Shown here one piece after another: positions 19,106 through 25,907 of a stretch of 33,291 bases of DNA; position 1 is the stretch's first letter, and each line of letters starts with the position of its first letter. The notes beneath the pieces were generated by a model. It ran no database searches. It saw nothing but the letters and a program-made list of their open reading frames with translations, and had not been told where the DNA came from. The stretch spans positions 1-33,291 of the forward strand of contig JAMCRR010000154.1 in assembly GCA_023381565.1 (NCBI GenBank), read 5' to 3'. This DNA is from Chloroflexota bacterium. Its GTDB lineage: Bacteria > Chloroflexota > Anaerolineae > Anaerolineales > Anaerolineaceae. Made by a program: the position numbers and the translations under genes.

Positions 19106-19969
19106 GTGCAGATTGTCAGTGATTCAGGATTGGATCTATCGCCCGGACAATTGGAAGGATTAAATATCCACATCGTCCCCTTATCCGTTACTATCGACGG
19201 AAAAAGTTACCGCAGCGGAATCGATCTCCAATCCGAAGAGTTTTACCAGCTCTTAGAGGCTACCGATAACTTTCCCAACACCTCGCAGCCATCGGCGGGC
19301 GATTTTGCCGCTTTATACCAGAAGCTGGCAGAAGATGATCCGGAGATCCTCTCCATCCATATTTCCTCCGGGTTGAGTGGGACGATCCAATCGGCCCAGA
19401 CCGGGGCGAAGCTGGTTCCTCAAGCCAGGATTACTTTTTTCGACACCAAGACGCTCTCCTGCCCGATGGGATGGCAAGTCGAAGCGGCTGCTCGGGGGGC
19501 AAAAGCCGGATGGACTCTGGATCAGATCCTGGCAGCGGTGGAACGGATTCGGACCATAACGGATGGGATGTTTACGCTCTCAACGCTAAAATACCTGATC
19601 CATGGAGGTCGCATCAGCCACCTGAAAGGGTTGATTGCTTCGCTGCTCAGCATCAAACCGGTTATAGGCGTGGAGAAAACCGGAGGAACGTATGTTTCTT
19701 TGGGCCAGGAGATCACGTTGAAGCGCGCCCTGCACAAAATTGTGGCGGTTATTGAAGGGCAGTACCCTCCCGGCACCCCCATGCGGTTTCAACTTTTGCA
19801 CGGGAATAACCCGGCTGCGGTGGAGATCCTACACGATCGGCTGTTGGAACTATTTCCCTGCACCTTCCTGCCAACCACTGCAGTAGGGCCGGCCCTGGGC
19901 GCTCACACCGGTCCTGGGTTAGTCGGGCTAGCGCTTGCTCCTGCTGCAGCTTTTCCGAACATCCCTTGA
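19106..19969 (+). CDS. DegV family fatty-acid-binding protein (FakB-like)
   Basis: 287-residue DegV-fold protein. In the family's best-known members (FakB) it presents a bound fatty acid to the kinase FakA for phosphorylation. Family marks are V-S-D-S-G-L-D-L near the N-terminus, S-S-G-L-S-G-T-I-Q-S-A near residue 90, and L-K-Y-L-I-H-G-G-R-I-S near residue 160. GTG start (19106) after a strong GAGGAGGG box. The kinase partner is not in the window. Convergent with the histidine kinase gene with only four bases between the stop codons and no terminator hairpin seen. Confidence 0.92.
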   Translation: MQIVSDSGLDLSPGQLEGLNIHIVPLSVTIDGKSYRSGIDLQSEEFYQLLEATDNFPNTSQPSAGDFAALYQKLAEDDPEILSIHISSGLSGTIQSAQTGAKLVPQARITFFDTKTLSCPMGWQVEAAARGAKAGWTLDQILAAVERIRTITDGMFTLSTLKYLIHGGRISHLKGLIASLLSIKPVIGVEKTGGTYVSLGQEITLKRALHKIVAVIEGQYPPGTPMRFQLLHGNNPAAVEILHDRLLELFPCTFLPTTAVGPALGAHTGPGLVGLALAPAAAFPNIP

Positions 19970-19973
19970 GAGG

Positions 19974-21170
19974 TCAGGACTGCCGCAGGGGCAGATAAAT
20001 GGTGAAGATGCTGCCTTCTCCCATTTTGCTCGCTACCTCGATGCGCCCGCCGTGACTGGCCAGGATGTGCTGGCAAATCGAGAGGCCCAATCCAGTACCC
20101 CCAGATACTTTTTCAATCCCTCGCGCCCGATAGAATTTTTCAAAGACGTGGGGCAGGGCTTCTTCGGGAATACCCACTCCGGTATCTCGGAAAGACACGG
20201 CAAGTTCGTTCTCCGAGACCTCAGCCGTGACTTCGATCTCACCGCCAGAACGGTTGTATTTGATCGCATTGCTAAGCAGGTTCAAGACGACCTGCTTCAA
20301 CCGGTCGCGGTCAGCCTCTAACACCGGCAAGTTCGCGGGAAGATGGATCAGCAATTTTACCTGGCTTTCGTTTGCTCGGTGTTCGAGGACACTGCGGCAC
20401 TCGCTGAGCAGCGTCGGCAAGTCGAAGAAGGTGGCGTGGAATGCCACCCTCCCGGATTCCAGGCGCGCCAGATCCAGGAAAGATGAAGCCATTTCGTTCA
20501 AACGCTGGGTCTCGATATAAATAGTAGATGCCAGGCTGAAGCGCTGCTGATCGGAAATCTCCGGGCGCTGCAGCAAATAGGCTGCCGTGCCGACTGAGGC
20601 CAGCGGGGTGCGGATCTCGTGGACGAGCTCGGAGATCAGGTCGGACTGCTGGAAAAGACGTGTATTCTGGATGGCGACTGCGGCTTGAGTGCTCAGAACA
20701 TTCAATATATCTTCATCCGCCTCGGTATATTCCCCGGTTTTTTTATTCAACACCTCTAACACGCCGACCACTTTGTCTTTGGTGATCATGGGGACGGCGA
20801 TCAGCGATGTGGTCGGAAAGTTGGTGGTTTTTTCGACGTTGGCGAAAAACCGGGGGTCTTTGTGCACGTCGGCAACAGAGGCAATCTTCCGGTTGAGAAT
20901 CACCCATCCGGCGATGCTCCCTTCCAGCGGGACATTGATCCCCCGCAAGGTAGGTTCTTCCATATTGGTAGTAATTTGGAAATACAGCTGCCGGGTGGCT
21001 TCATCATACAGCAAGATGGAAGCAGCCTGTGATTCACTGAGCTCCACTGAAACGTTGATAATGCGCTTCAAGAGCACGTCCAGCTCCAGGGTGGATGCCA
21101 GATCACGGGAGATGTCGATCAAGCGCTGGTAGTAATGCAGCTGGTTTTCGTACGATGTGTGGTTATCCAT
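19974..21170 (-). CDS. GAF-domain sensor histidine kinase, cytosolic
   Basis: 398-residue kinase without membrane segments. A short N-terminal helix is followed by a GAF domain (about 28-172), a HisKA domain with phospho-acceptor His184 (V-H-E-I-R-T-P-L), and an HATPase domain with N-box N-L-L-S-N-A-I-K-Y-N (296-305), G1 D-T-G-V-G-I (328-333) and G2 G-G-T-G-L-G-L (356-362). All catalytic motifs are intact. The GAF ligand is unknown. It is the last gene of a three-gene unit, starting three bases after the sirtuin stop with only a weak ribosome binding site, so translation is probably coupled. The receiver protein two genes upstream is its likely partner. Confidence 0.92.
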   Translation of the reverse strand: MDNHTSYENQLHYYQRLIDISRDLASTLELDVLLKRIINVSVELSESQAASILLYDEATRQLYFQITTNMEEPTLRGINVPLEGSIAGWVILNRKIASVADVHKDPRFFANVEKTTNFPTTSLIAVPMITKDKVVGVLEVLNKKTGEYTEADEDILNVLSTQAAVAIQNTRLFQQSDLISELVHEIRTPLASVGTAAYLLQRPEISDQQRFSLASTIYIETQRLNEMASSFLDLARLESGRVAFHATFFDLPTLLSECRSVLEHRANESQVKLLIHLPANLPVLEADRDRLKQVVLNLLSNAIKYNRSGGEIEVTAEVSENELAVSFRDTGVGIPEEALPHVFEKFYRARGIEKVSGGTGLGLSICQHILASHGGRIEVASKMGEGSIFTIYLPLRQS

Positions 21171-21173
21171 GGT

Positions 21174-21941
21174 TTACAGTACCGCTTCAGCCAAACTGGG
21201 AATAACCCAGGCTAAATCCTGGGGGAGGATGAGATCGGCGTAGTGATCCAGATGGGTTGGGGTAAGGTTGTTGATGATCAGCCGCGCTCCGGATTCCAGA
21301 GCCAGGCGGGGTAAGTCGGCTGCCGGAAGCACCTCCAGCGATGAACCGCTGACGAGCATCAGGTCGCAGCTCTGCGCAAATCCTACGGCCTCCTGCCAGA
21401 TGTCTGGGGGGAGCATCTCGTCGAATAAGATAATATCAGGTTTGAGCACCCTCTGGCAGGTAGGGCAGTGAGGGATGGCACCCTCCGAAATAAATGGAAC
21501 GACGAAGGGTTCCGCCTCAAAAGAGCGGCGGCAGTGCAGGCACGTTAGGGTTCTCAGCGAGCCGTGCAGCTCGAGCACGTGGGCTGCGCCGGCTTTTTGA
21601 TGCAGGCTATCGATATTTTGGGTGATGACGGCTTTCAGATAGCCGGCTTGCTCGAGTCGTGCCAGCGCCAGGTGAGCGGGGTTCGGTTGGGCATTCCAGA
21701 TATTGGCGTGCAGGGAACGAATCCAGCCGTAAAATCGCTCCGGGTTGCGCCGGAAGACGGATAAAGCAGCGACCTGCATGGGATCATCGCGGGTCCACAA
21801 CCCGGAGGCCTTCGAGCGGAAGTCCGGAATTCCTGAGGGAGTGGAAAAACCTGCGCCGGTAAGTGCGACGGCTTTGCGGGCAGAGCGGAGCAAATTTGCA
21901 GCTTGCTCGATAGCCGCCCTATCCTGAGCTACCTGTCTCAT
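21174..21941 (-). CDS. Sir2-family NAD-dependent protein deacylase
   Basis: 255-residue sirtuin. NAD-binding G-A-G-F-S-T-P-S-G-I-P-D-F-R-S (29-43), Q-N-I-D (108-111) and catalytic His126 in L-E-L-H-G-S are present. A zinc ribbon uses Cys134, Cys137, Cys159 and Cys162. The usual F-G-E motif reads F-D-E (173-175), a variant I note but would not expect to abolish activity. The start overlaps the stop of the receiver-ATPase gene by four bases (ATGA) and has no ribosome binding site of its own; the kinase gene follows after three bases. A sirtuin inside a two-component operon is unusual. Deacetylase versus deacylase preference is not decidable. Confidence 0.93.
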   Translation of the reverse strand: MRQVAQDRAAIEQAANLLRSARKAVALTGAGFSTPSGIPDFRSKASGLWTRDDPMQVAALSVFRRNPERFYGWIRSLHANIWNAQPNPAHLALARLEQAGYLKAVITQNIDSLHQKAGAAHVLELHGSLRTLTCLHCRRSFEAEPFVVPFISEGAIPHCPTCQRVLKPDIILFDEMLPPDIWQEAVGFAQSCDLMLVSGSSLEVLPAADLPRLALESGARLIINNLTPTHLDHYADLILPQDLAWVIPSLAEAVL

Positions 21942-23098
21942 GATTTTCGAGCGTTTTTTAAGATGGTGTCAGTCAATTTTCCAAACTGTTGGAGATTGAC
22001 GCTCATGCTTTCGGATTGCATCAAGATCAAAGGAGTGCAGTGGATGCTGGCCTGGAAGGCCAGCTCGGGGATCGGGGTTAGCACAGCGATAAGGGGTGAT
22101 CCAAGCTGCTCCTGAACCTGCGACCAGGTTGGCAGGAGGTCCGTGCGCATCCGGTTGTTTAACACCAGGGAGATTGGCTTCGCTTTTCCAAATCCTTTTT
22201 CTGCTAAATCCTCGATGAGAGCTTTGGTGCGGGTGATCGTCGTCGGATGGGGATCGAGGACGACCACGGCCTGATCGGCAAAGCCCAGCAGTTCCTCGGA
22301 GCAGGGGAAGGGGTTAGTGCCAAAATCAACCACAACCAGCGAACTCAGGAAATTGAGCTGGTGCAGAATGGTTTCCAGGTGCTGCCTGGCGGTAGTGATT
22401 TCGCATTCGTCGGGGTGGATCGAGGACAGCAAAAGGCGGATCCCTGAGGCGTTCGCGACAAGCTCATTATTGACCATTTCAGGGGTGATATCCAGAGGTT
22501 TGAACTGGAGAAACCCGCGCAGGCCAGGAGGATTTACATAGCCAAGCTCCAGGCCCCAAACGCCCGCTCCCGGGCGAAATTCGGCAGCGATAACGTTGTC
22601 CTTGGTAACCTGGCTCAGATTGACTGCCAGGTTAAGTGCCACAGTAGAAGCCCCCACGCCGCCCTTAGCGGATAAGACTGCAACCATTTGTCCGCGCGGG
22701 GCTGAAGGTGTGGCAATGCGCATTTTCAATACCCTGGACAACAAAGCCTTAATGTGCGCACTGAGCTCTGCCGGGTGGGTGGGTTTGGTCAGATAATCAT
22801 CTGCTCCGACCTCGAAGCCCGTGATCTTATCCTCGACCTGTCCTTTGGCCGAAAACATGACGATCAGGATATTGGCGGTAAGTGCATCTGCACGCAGCTG
22901 GCGAGTTACCTCATAGCCGTCGATATCCGGCATCATGATATCAAGCAAAATCAAAGCCGGCAGCTCGGTGTGTGCCATCTGAATGGCCTGTGCCCCCGAG
23001 TTAGCCGCCACAATCTGGTACCCCTGGCGCTGGAGCATCATCCCGACCAGGCGTAAAGTCTCAAGGTCATCGTCGACGATCATGATTTTTTCTGCCAT
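21938..23098 (-). CDS. Receiver domain fused to CpaE/TadZ-like degenerate MinD-type ATPase
   Basis: 386-residue protein. Residues 1-123 are an intact response-regulator receiver domain: acidic pocket D9-D11, phospho-acceptor Asp53 (L-L-D-I-M-M-P-D) and Lys105. From about 137 comes a ParA/MinD-type domain. Its Walker A is S-A-K-G-G-V-G-A-S-T (143-152): signature Lys145 is kept but the P-loop Lys is Ala150. The Walker A-prime segment reads A-A-E-F-R-P instead of the usual D-x-D-P. Walker B is V-V-D-F. This degenerate pattern is known from CpaE/TadZ proteins that localise Tad pili. No other tad genes are here. First gene of the operon, with a TTGCCG-17-TAGACT promoter and GAGGGAG ribosome binding site. 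Confidence 0.9.
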   Translation of the reverse strand: MAEKIMIVDDDLETLRLVGMMLQRQGYQIVAANSGAQAIQMAHTELPALILLDIMMPDIDGYEVTRQLRADALTANILIVMFSAKGQVEDKITGFEVGADDYLTKPTHPAELSAHIKALLSRVLKMRIATPSAPRGQMVAVLSAKGGVGASTVALNLAVNLSQVTKDNVIAAEFRPGAGVWGLELGYVNPPGLRGFLQFKPLDITPEMVNNELVANASGIRLLLSSIHPDECEITTARQHLETILHQLNFLSSLVVVDFGTNPFPCSEELLGFADQAVVVLDPHPTTITRTKALIEDLAEKGFGKAKPISLVLNNRMRTDLLPTWSQVQEQLGSPLIAVLTPIPELAFQASIHCTPLILMQSESMSVNLQQFGKLTDTILKNARKS

Positions 23099-23142
23099 GT
23101 GCTCCCTCGCGCAAGCCTTAGATCCAGAGGATGATATTTTTC

Positions 23143-23171
23143 AGTCTAGCACAAAGGCCGTTTCACGGCAA
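23143..23171 (-). promoter_or_regulatory. Predicted promoter of the receiver-sirtuin-kinase operon
   Basis: On the minus strand, TTGCCG (23166-23171), 17-base spacer, TAGACT (23143-23148). About 37 bases of leader would follow to the ATG at 23098. Confidence 0.65.
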
Positions 23172-23223
23172 GTATTTATTTGAGAATTCATTCACATTTT
23201 ACATGTCCACGGGGTCGTAATGC

Positions 23224-23229
23224 TATAAT
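23224..23229 (+). promoter_or_regulatory. Extended -10 box of tilS (leaderless arrangement)
   Basis: TGCTATAAT (extended -10) followed by exactly seven bases and the tilS ATG at 23237, the same spacing as at ruvB. No ribosome binding site is present between box and start. Confidence 0.6.
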
Positions 23230-23236
23230 CCTCAGC

Positions 23237-24682
23237 ATGGACCTGCAAGCGCTTGCCGAAATTCTGGAGTTGAAATGCGGCGTGACGAAATCCAGCGTGC
23301 TCCTGGCAGGTGTATCGGGTGGGCCAGACAGCCTGTGTTTGCTGGATGCGCTTCACCGCCTGGGATATGCGGTGATCGCCGCCCATTTCAACCATCATTT
23401 ACGCCCGGAGGCAGATGAAGACGCCCGGCGTGTAGCCGAAATGGCCGAAGAGCGAGGCCTGCGTTCCACCCTCGGAGAAGGCGATGTGGCTGCCCTGGCC
23501 GAGGACAGTGCCATGTCGGTGGAGGAGGCCGCCCGGGTGAAACGCTACGAATTCCTCTTCGAGCAAGCCAGGCGGGTTAATGCCCAGGCAGTAGTCGTCG
23601 GGCATACGGCAGACGACCAGGTGGAGACGGTTCTCATGCACCTGCTGCGCGGCGCTGGCCTGGCGGGCCTCAAAGGGATGACCTATACCAGTCTGAACCC
23701 GGAATGGGACGCCTCCATTCCGCTGGTTCGACCTTTGCTGGGCATCTGGCGAGAGGAAACCGAGGCTTACTGCGCCGAGTTCAGTCTGCAGCCGGTGACC
23801 GACGCCAGCAACCGGGATACCACCTATTTCCGTAACCGTTTGCGTCACGAGCTGATCCCATTCCTGCAAAGCTACAACCCACGCATCCGTACGGCGATCT
23901 GGCGCACATCGTTTTCCTTGGCGGGTGATTTTGACACCGTGCAACAGGTCAGTCGTCAAGCCCTCGCTAACTGCCTGCAGCAACAAAGTAAAGGATATCT
24001 GGCTCTGGATCTTCCCAATTTGAAAGGATTATCTCCAGGGGTACAGAGAGGCGTACTGCGCCTGGCAATAACCCGGCTGCGCCCGCAAATTCGCGACGTC
24101 GATTATTTATCCATCGATAGAGCATTGGATTTCATCGCCCGCCCGCCGCTCAGCGGCCGCACGGACCTGCTGGGAGGCTTATCTCTGATCGCAGAAACCG
24201 ACCGCCTTTATCTTGTCGATAGTGATGCCCGGCTGCCTGAAACTGGTTGGTTAAAAATTGACCTGCTTACCCCCGCCCGCCTGGAAGGACCTGGGAAGGT
24301 CATCATTGCCGATGACTGGGCGCTGATCGCAGAATGGGTAGATGCAGGTGATCGTTGCCTGATTGACCTGGCGCGAAAGGCTTCCCCATACGAAGCCTGG
24401 TTGGAAGGCGAGAGAGAGCTGTTCCCGTTGGTCGTGCGCCGAAGGGCGCCGGGAGACCGCTTTCAGCCTCTGGGTATGGACGGCAAGTGGGTGAAGCTCT
24501 CCGATTTCTTTATGAATGTCAAACTGCCGCGAAGGGCGCGCGATCGCTGGCCGCTGGTGTGCGCTCAGGATCAGATCGTCTGGATCCCAAGGTACCGCCC
24601 TGCGCACGCTATGCGCATCACTGCAGCCACCCGAAAGGCGCTTTACCTGCGCCTGGAGAGACGGACTTCCGATAAAGGATAA
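23237..24682 (+). CDS. tilS: tRNA(Ile)-lysidine synthase
   Basis: 481-residue enzyme that converts C34 of the CAU-anticodon tRNA(Ile) to lysidine, so that AUA is read as isoleucine; essential in most bacteria. The PP-loop S-G-G-P-D-S is at 27-32, followed by H-F-N-H-H-L-R and G-H-T-A-D-D-Q-V-E-T. The C-terminal domain has R-R-x-x-G-D-R-F-x-P-L-G-M. The frame is open 19 codons upstream; ATG 23237 is chosen because the SGGPDS loop is then at the usual distance and the extended -10 box lies just before it. Stop codon overlaps the start of the terminator hairpin. Confidence 0.96.
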   Translation: MDLQALAEILELKCGVTKSSVLLAGVSGGPDSLCLLDALHRLGYAVIAAHFNHHLRPEADEDARRVAEMAEERGLRSTLGEGDVAALAEDSAMSVEEAARVKRYEFLFEQARRVNAQAVVVGHTADDQVETVLMHLLRGAGLAGLKGMTYTSLNPEWDASIPLVRPLLGIWREETEAYCAEFSLQPVTDASNRDTTYFRNRLRHELIPFLQSYNPRIRTAIWRTSFSLAGDFDTVQQVSRQALANCLQQQSKGYLALDLPNLKGLSPGVQRGVLRLAITRLRPQIRDVDYLSIDRALDFIARPPLSGRTDLLGGLSLIAETDRLYLVDSDARLPETGWLKIDLLTPARLEGPGKVIIADDWALIAEWVDAGDRCLIDLARKASPYEAWLEGERELFPLVVRRRAPGDRFQPLGMDGKWVKLSDFFMNVKLPRRARDRWPLVCAQDQIVWIPRYRPAHAMRITAATRKALYLRLERRTSDKG

Positions 24683-24720
24683 CCGCAGGCCGGTCATGCT
24701 GCCCGCGGTTATTTTATTTC
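24681..24720 (+). terminator. Rho-independent terminator of tilS
   Basis: Arms AACCGC (24681-24686) and GCGGTT (24705-24710), extended inward by GGC/GCC with one mismatch and a ten-base loop. A T-rich tail ATTTTATTTC follows. The left arm overlaps the last two bases of the tilS stop codon. Confidence 0.75.
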
Positions 24721-24742
24721 ATTATTATCTGATGGTTTAGTG

Positions 24743-25663
24743 TCAGCCGGCGGGAGCCTCCACCCGAGCGGCAAGCTGGCGCAGCTTCAGGCTGATCTCG
24801 CGCCATTGGATCTTCGATATCCCCAATTTCTGGCGGATCTTCTCCGGCTCGACACCTGCCTGCCAGTCGATCAACGCGCTGGTCCAGCGGCACATATCAA
24901 ATGACAGGTGCTTCTGCAAGCCGGAAGCTTCGCCTAAATCCTCCAGCAGGTATTCCAGCCGGCGAGGCGACCAGGGAAAAATGCGGTCGGTCACATCGTA
25001 CTGGCTGGCATATTCGCGGTACGCCTCCACCCACGATTCCAGAAGCTCGATTTTTCTTTCTTTGTACCGGCTGCGCGGAGTGGTATACCGGATGAAGAGG
25101 AAAGGTCCAGAAGGGCTATCCAGGTCGAGATGGTTTGGCGTAATTGCCAGGCATTCGCCCTTCTTGATTCCAGTTTGCAGCAAGAGCAGCAGGAGCGTAT
25201 AAGGGCGTGCGTCGGGTTTTTTCGCCTGGCGCAGGCGGTTGGCAGCCTCCAGGACGGATTGAATTTCAGCAGGAGTGAGCACTTCGGGGAGTGGGCTGAT
25301 CACCGAATGCTGCAGCACTTTTTCTGCCGGGTCCACGACCAGGACTCCGCCTTTGTGCAGCCAGCGGAAGAACGATTTCAGCGACGTGATGCGGCGGGCC
25401 AGGCTTTTCGGGCTGCAGGGCACACCGCGCCCGGTCTGCAGCCAGGTTAAGAAGTGGTTCAGATCGAGGGTGGTGATAGCTCCCACCGTCCGATCGGGCG
25501 GGAGGTATGAAGCCAGGAGTTGGATATCGGCGACGAAGGCTTTAATGGTGTGCCGCGAGCGACCCTGGTCTTCGAGGAAATACACCCAGGCGTTGACTGC
25601 TGGGATGAGAGGGGTTTGCGGCGTCAGGTGCGCGGGTGCGATTGAGGGGTCAGCGGTCGGCAT
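24743..25663 (-). CDS. Tyrosine recombinase/XerC-like protein with degenerate catalytic residues
   Basis: 306-residue protein with the two-domain layout of tyrosine recombinases: an SAM-like N-terminal core-binding domain (about 20-105) and a C-terminal catalytic-fold domain (about 125-300). By alignment with XerC/D, the first Arg of T-G-L-R-x-x-E is Lys167 (T-G-I-K-K-G-E). The H-x-L-R box reads D-M-C-R (256-259), keeping Arg259 but losing His. L-G-H becomes L-G-I (His to Ile282), and the nucleophile position ten residues after that Gly is Ser291 instead of Tyr. It is therefore probably unable to recombine DNA, though full length and without frameshifts. It may bind DNA. It is divergent from rpoB, 244 bases away, on the opposite strand to tilS. 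No att sites seen. Confidence 0.8.
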   Translation of the reverse strand: MPTADPSIAPAHLTPQTPLIPAVNAWVYFLEDQGRSRHTIKAFVADIQLLASYLPPDRTVGAITTLDLNHFLTWLQTGRGVPCSPKSLARRITSLKSFFRWLHKGGVLVVDPAEKVLQHSVISPLPEVLTPAEIQSVLEAANRLRQAKKPDARPYTLLLLLLQTGIKKGECLAITPNHLDLDSPSGPFLFIRYTTPRSRYKERKIELLESWVEAYREYASQYDVTDRIFPWSPRRLEYLLEDLGEASGLQKHLSFDMCRWTSALIDWQAGVEPEKIRQKLGISKIQWREISLKLRQLAARVEAPAG

Positions 25664-25769
25664 AGGTGCATCTCCTGAGGAACTAAACTCTTGCGTATAG
25701 CCTGATTATAATGAGTGTATCCGAAAAATGAGGTTATGTCAATTCAAGATTAATTGTCCATTGATTAAC

Positions 25770-25798
25770 TTGATTATTTGATAAGTTTTTGTTATAAT
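25770..25798 (+). promoter_or_regulatory. Predicted rpoB promoter
   Basis: TTGATT (25770-25775), 17-base spacer, TATAAT (25793-25798) in an AT-rich stretch. Predicted start near 25805, giving a leader of about 100 bases. Sequence between 25664 and 25769 is AT-rich and holds no other clear signal except another TATAAT-like string near 25706. Confidence 0.75.
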
Positions 25799-25816
25799 CA
25801 TTGATTGCTTCTTAAG

Positions 25817-25852
25817 CCCTTTCCTCCTCTTTGTATTAAGGGAGCGAAAGGG
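25817..25852 (+). promoter_or_regulatory. Hairpin in the rpoB leader
   Basis: Arms CCCTTTC-CTCC (25817-25827) and GGAG-C-GAAAGGG (25841-25852), 11 pairs with one bulged C and a 13-base loop. It lies wholly inside the predicted leader and is not followed by a U-run, so it does not look like a simple terminator. Possible regulatory RNA structure. Confidence 0.45.
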
Positions 25853-25907
25853 GATAAATCTCTATTTTAATTTAGCCATGTTGGATATGAATTACCAGGA
25901 GAAAACA

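Noticed and set aside
24743..25663. Active integrase marking a prophage or genomic island
   Set aside because: The catalytic Tyr, two His and one Arg are replaced, and both sides carry housekeeping genes of normal composition.
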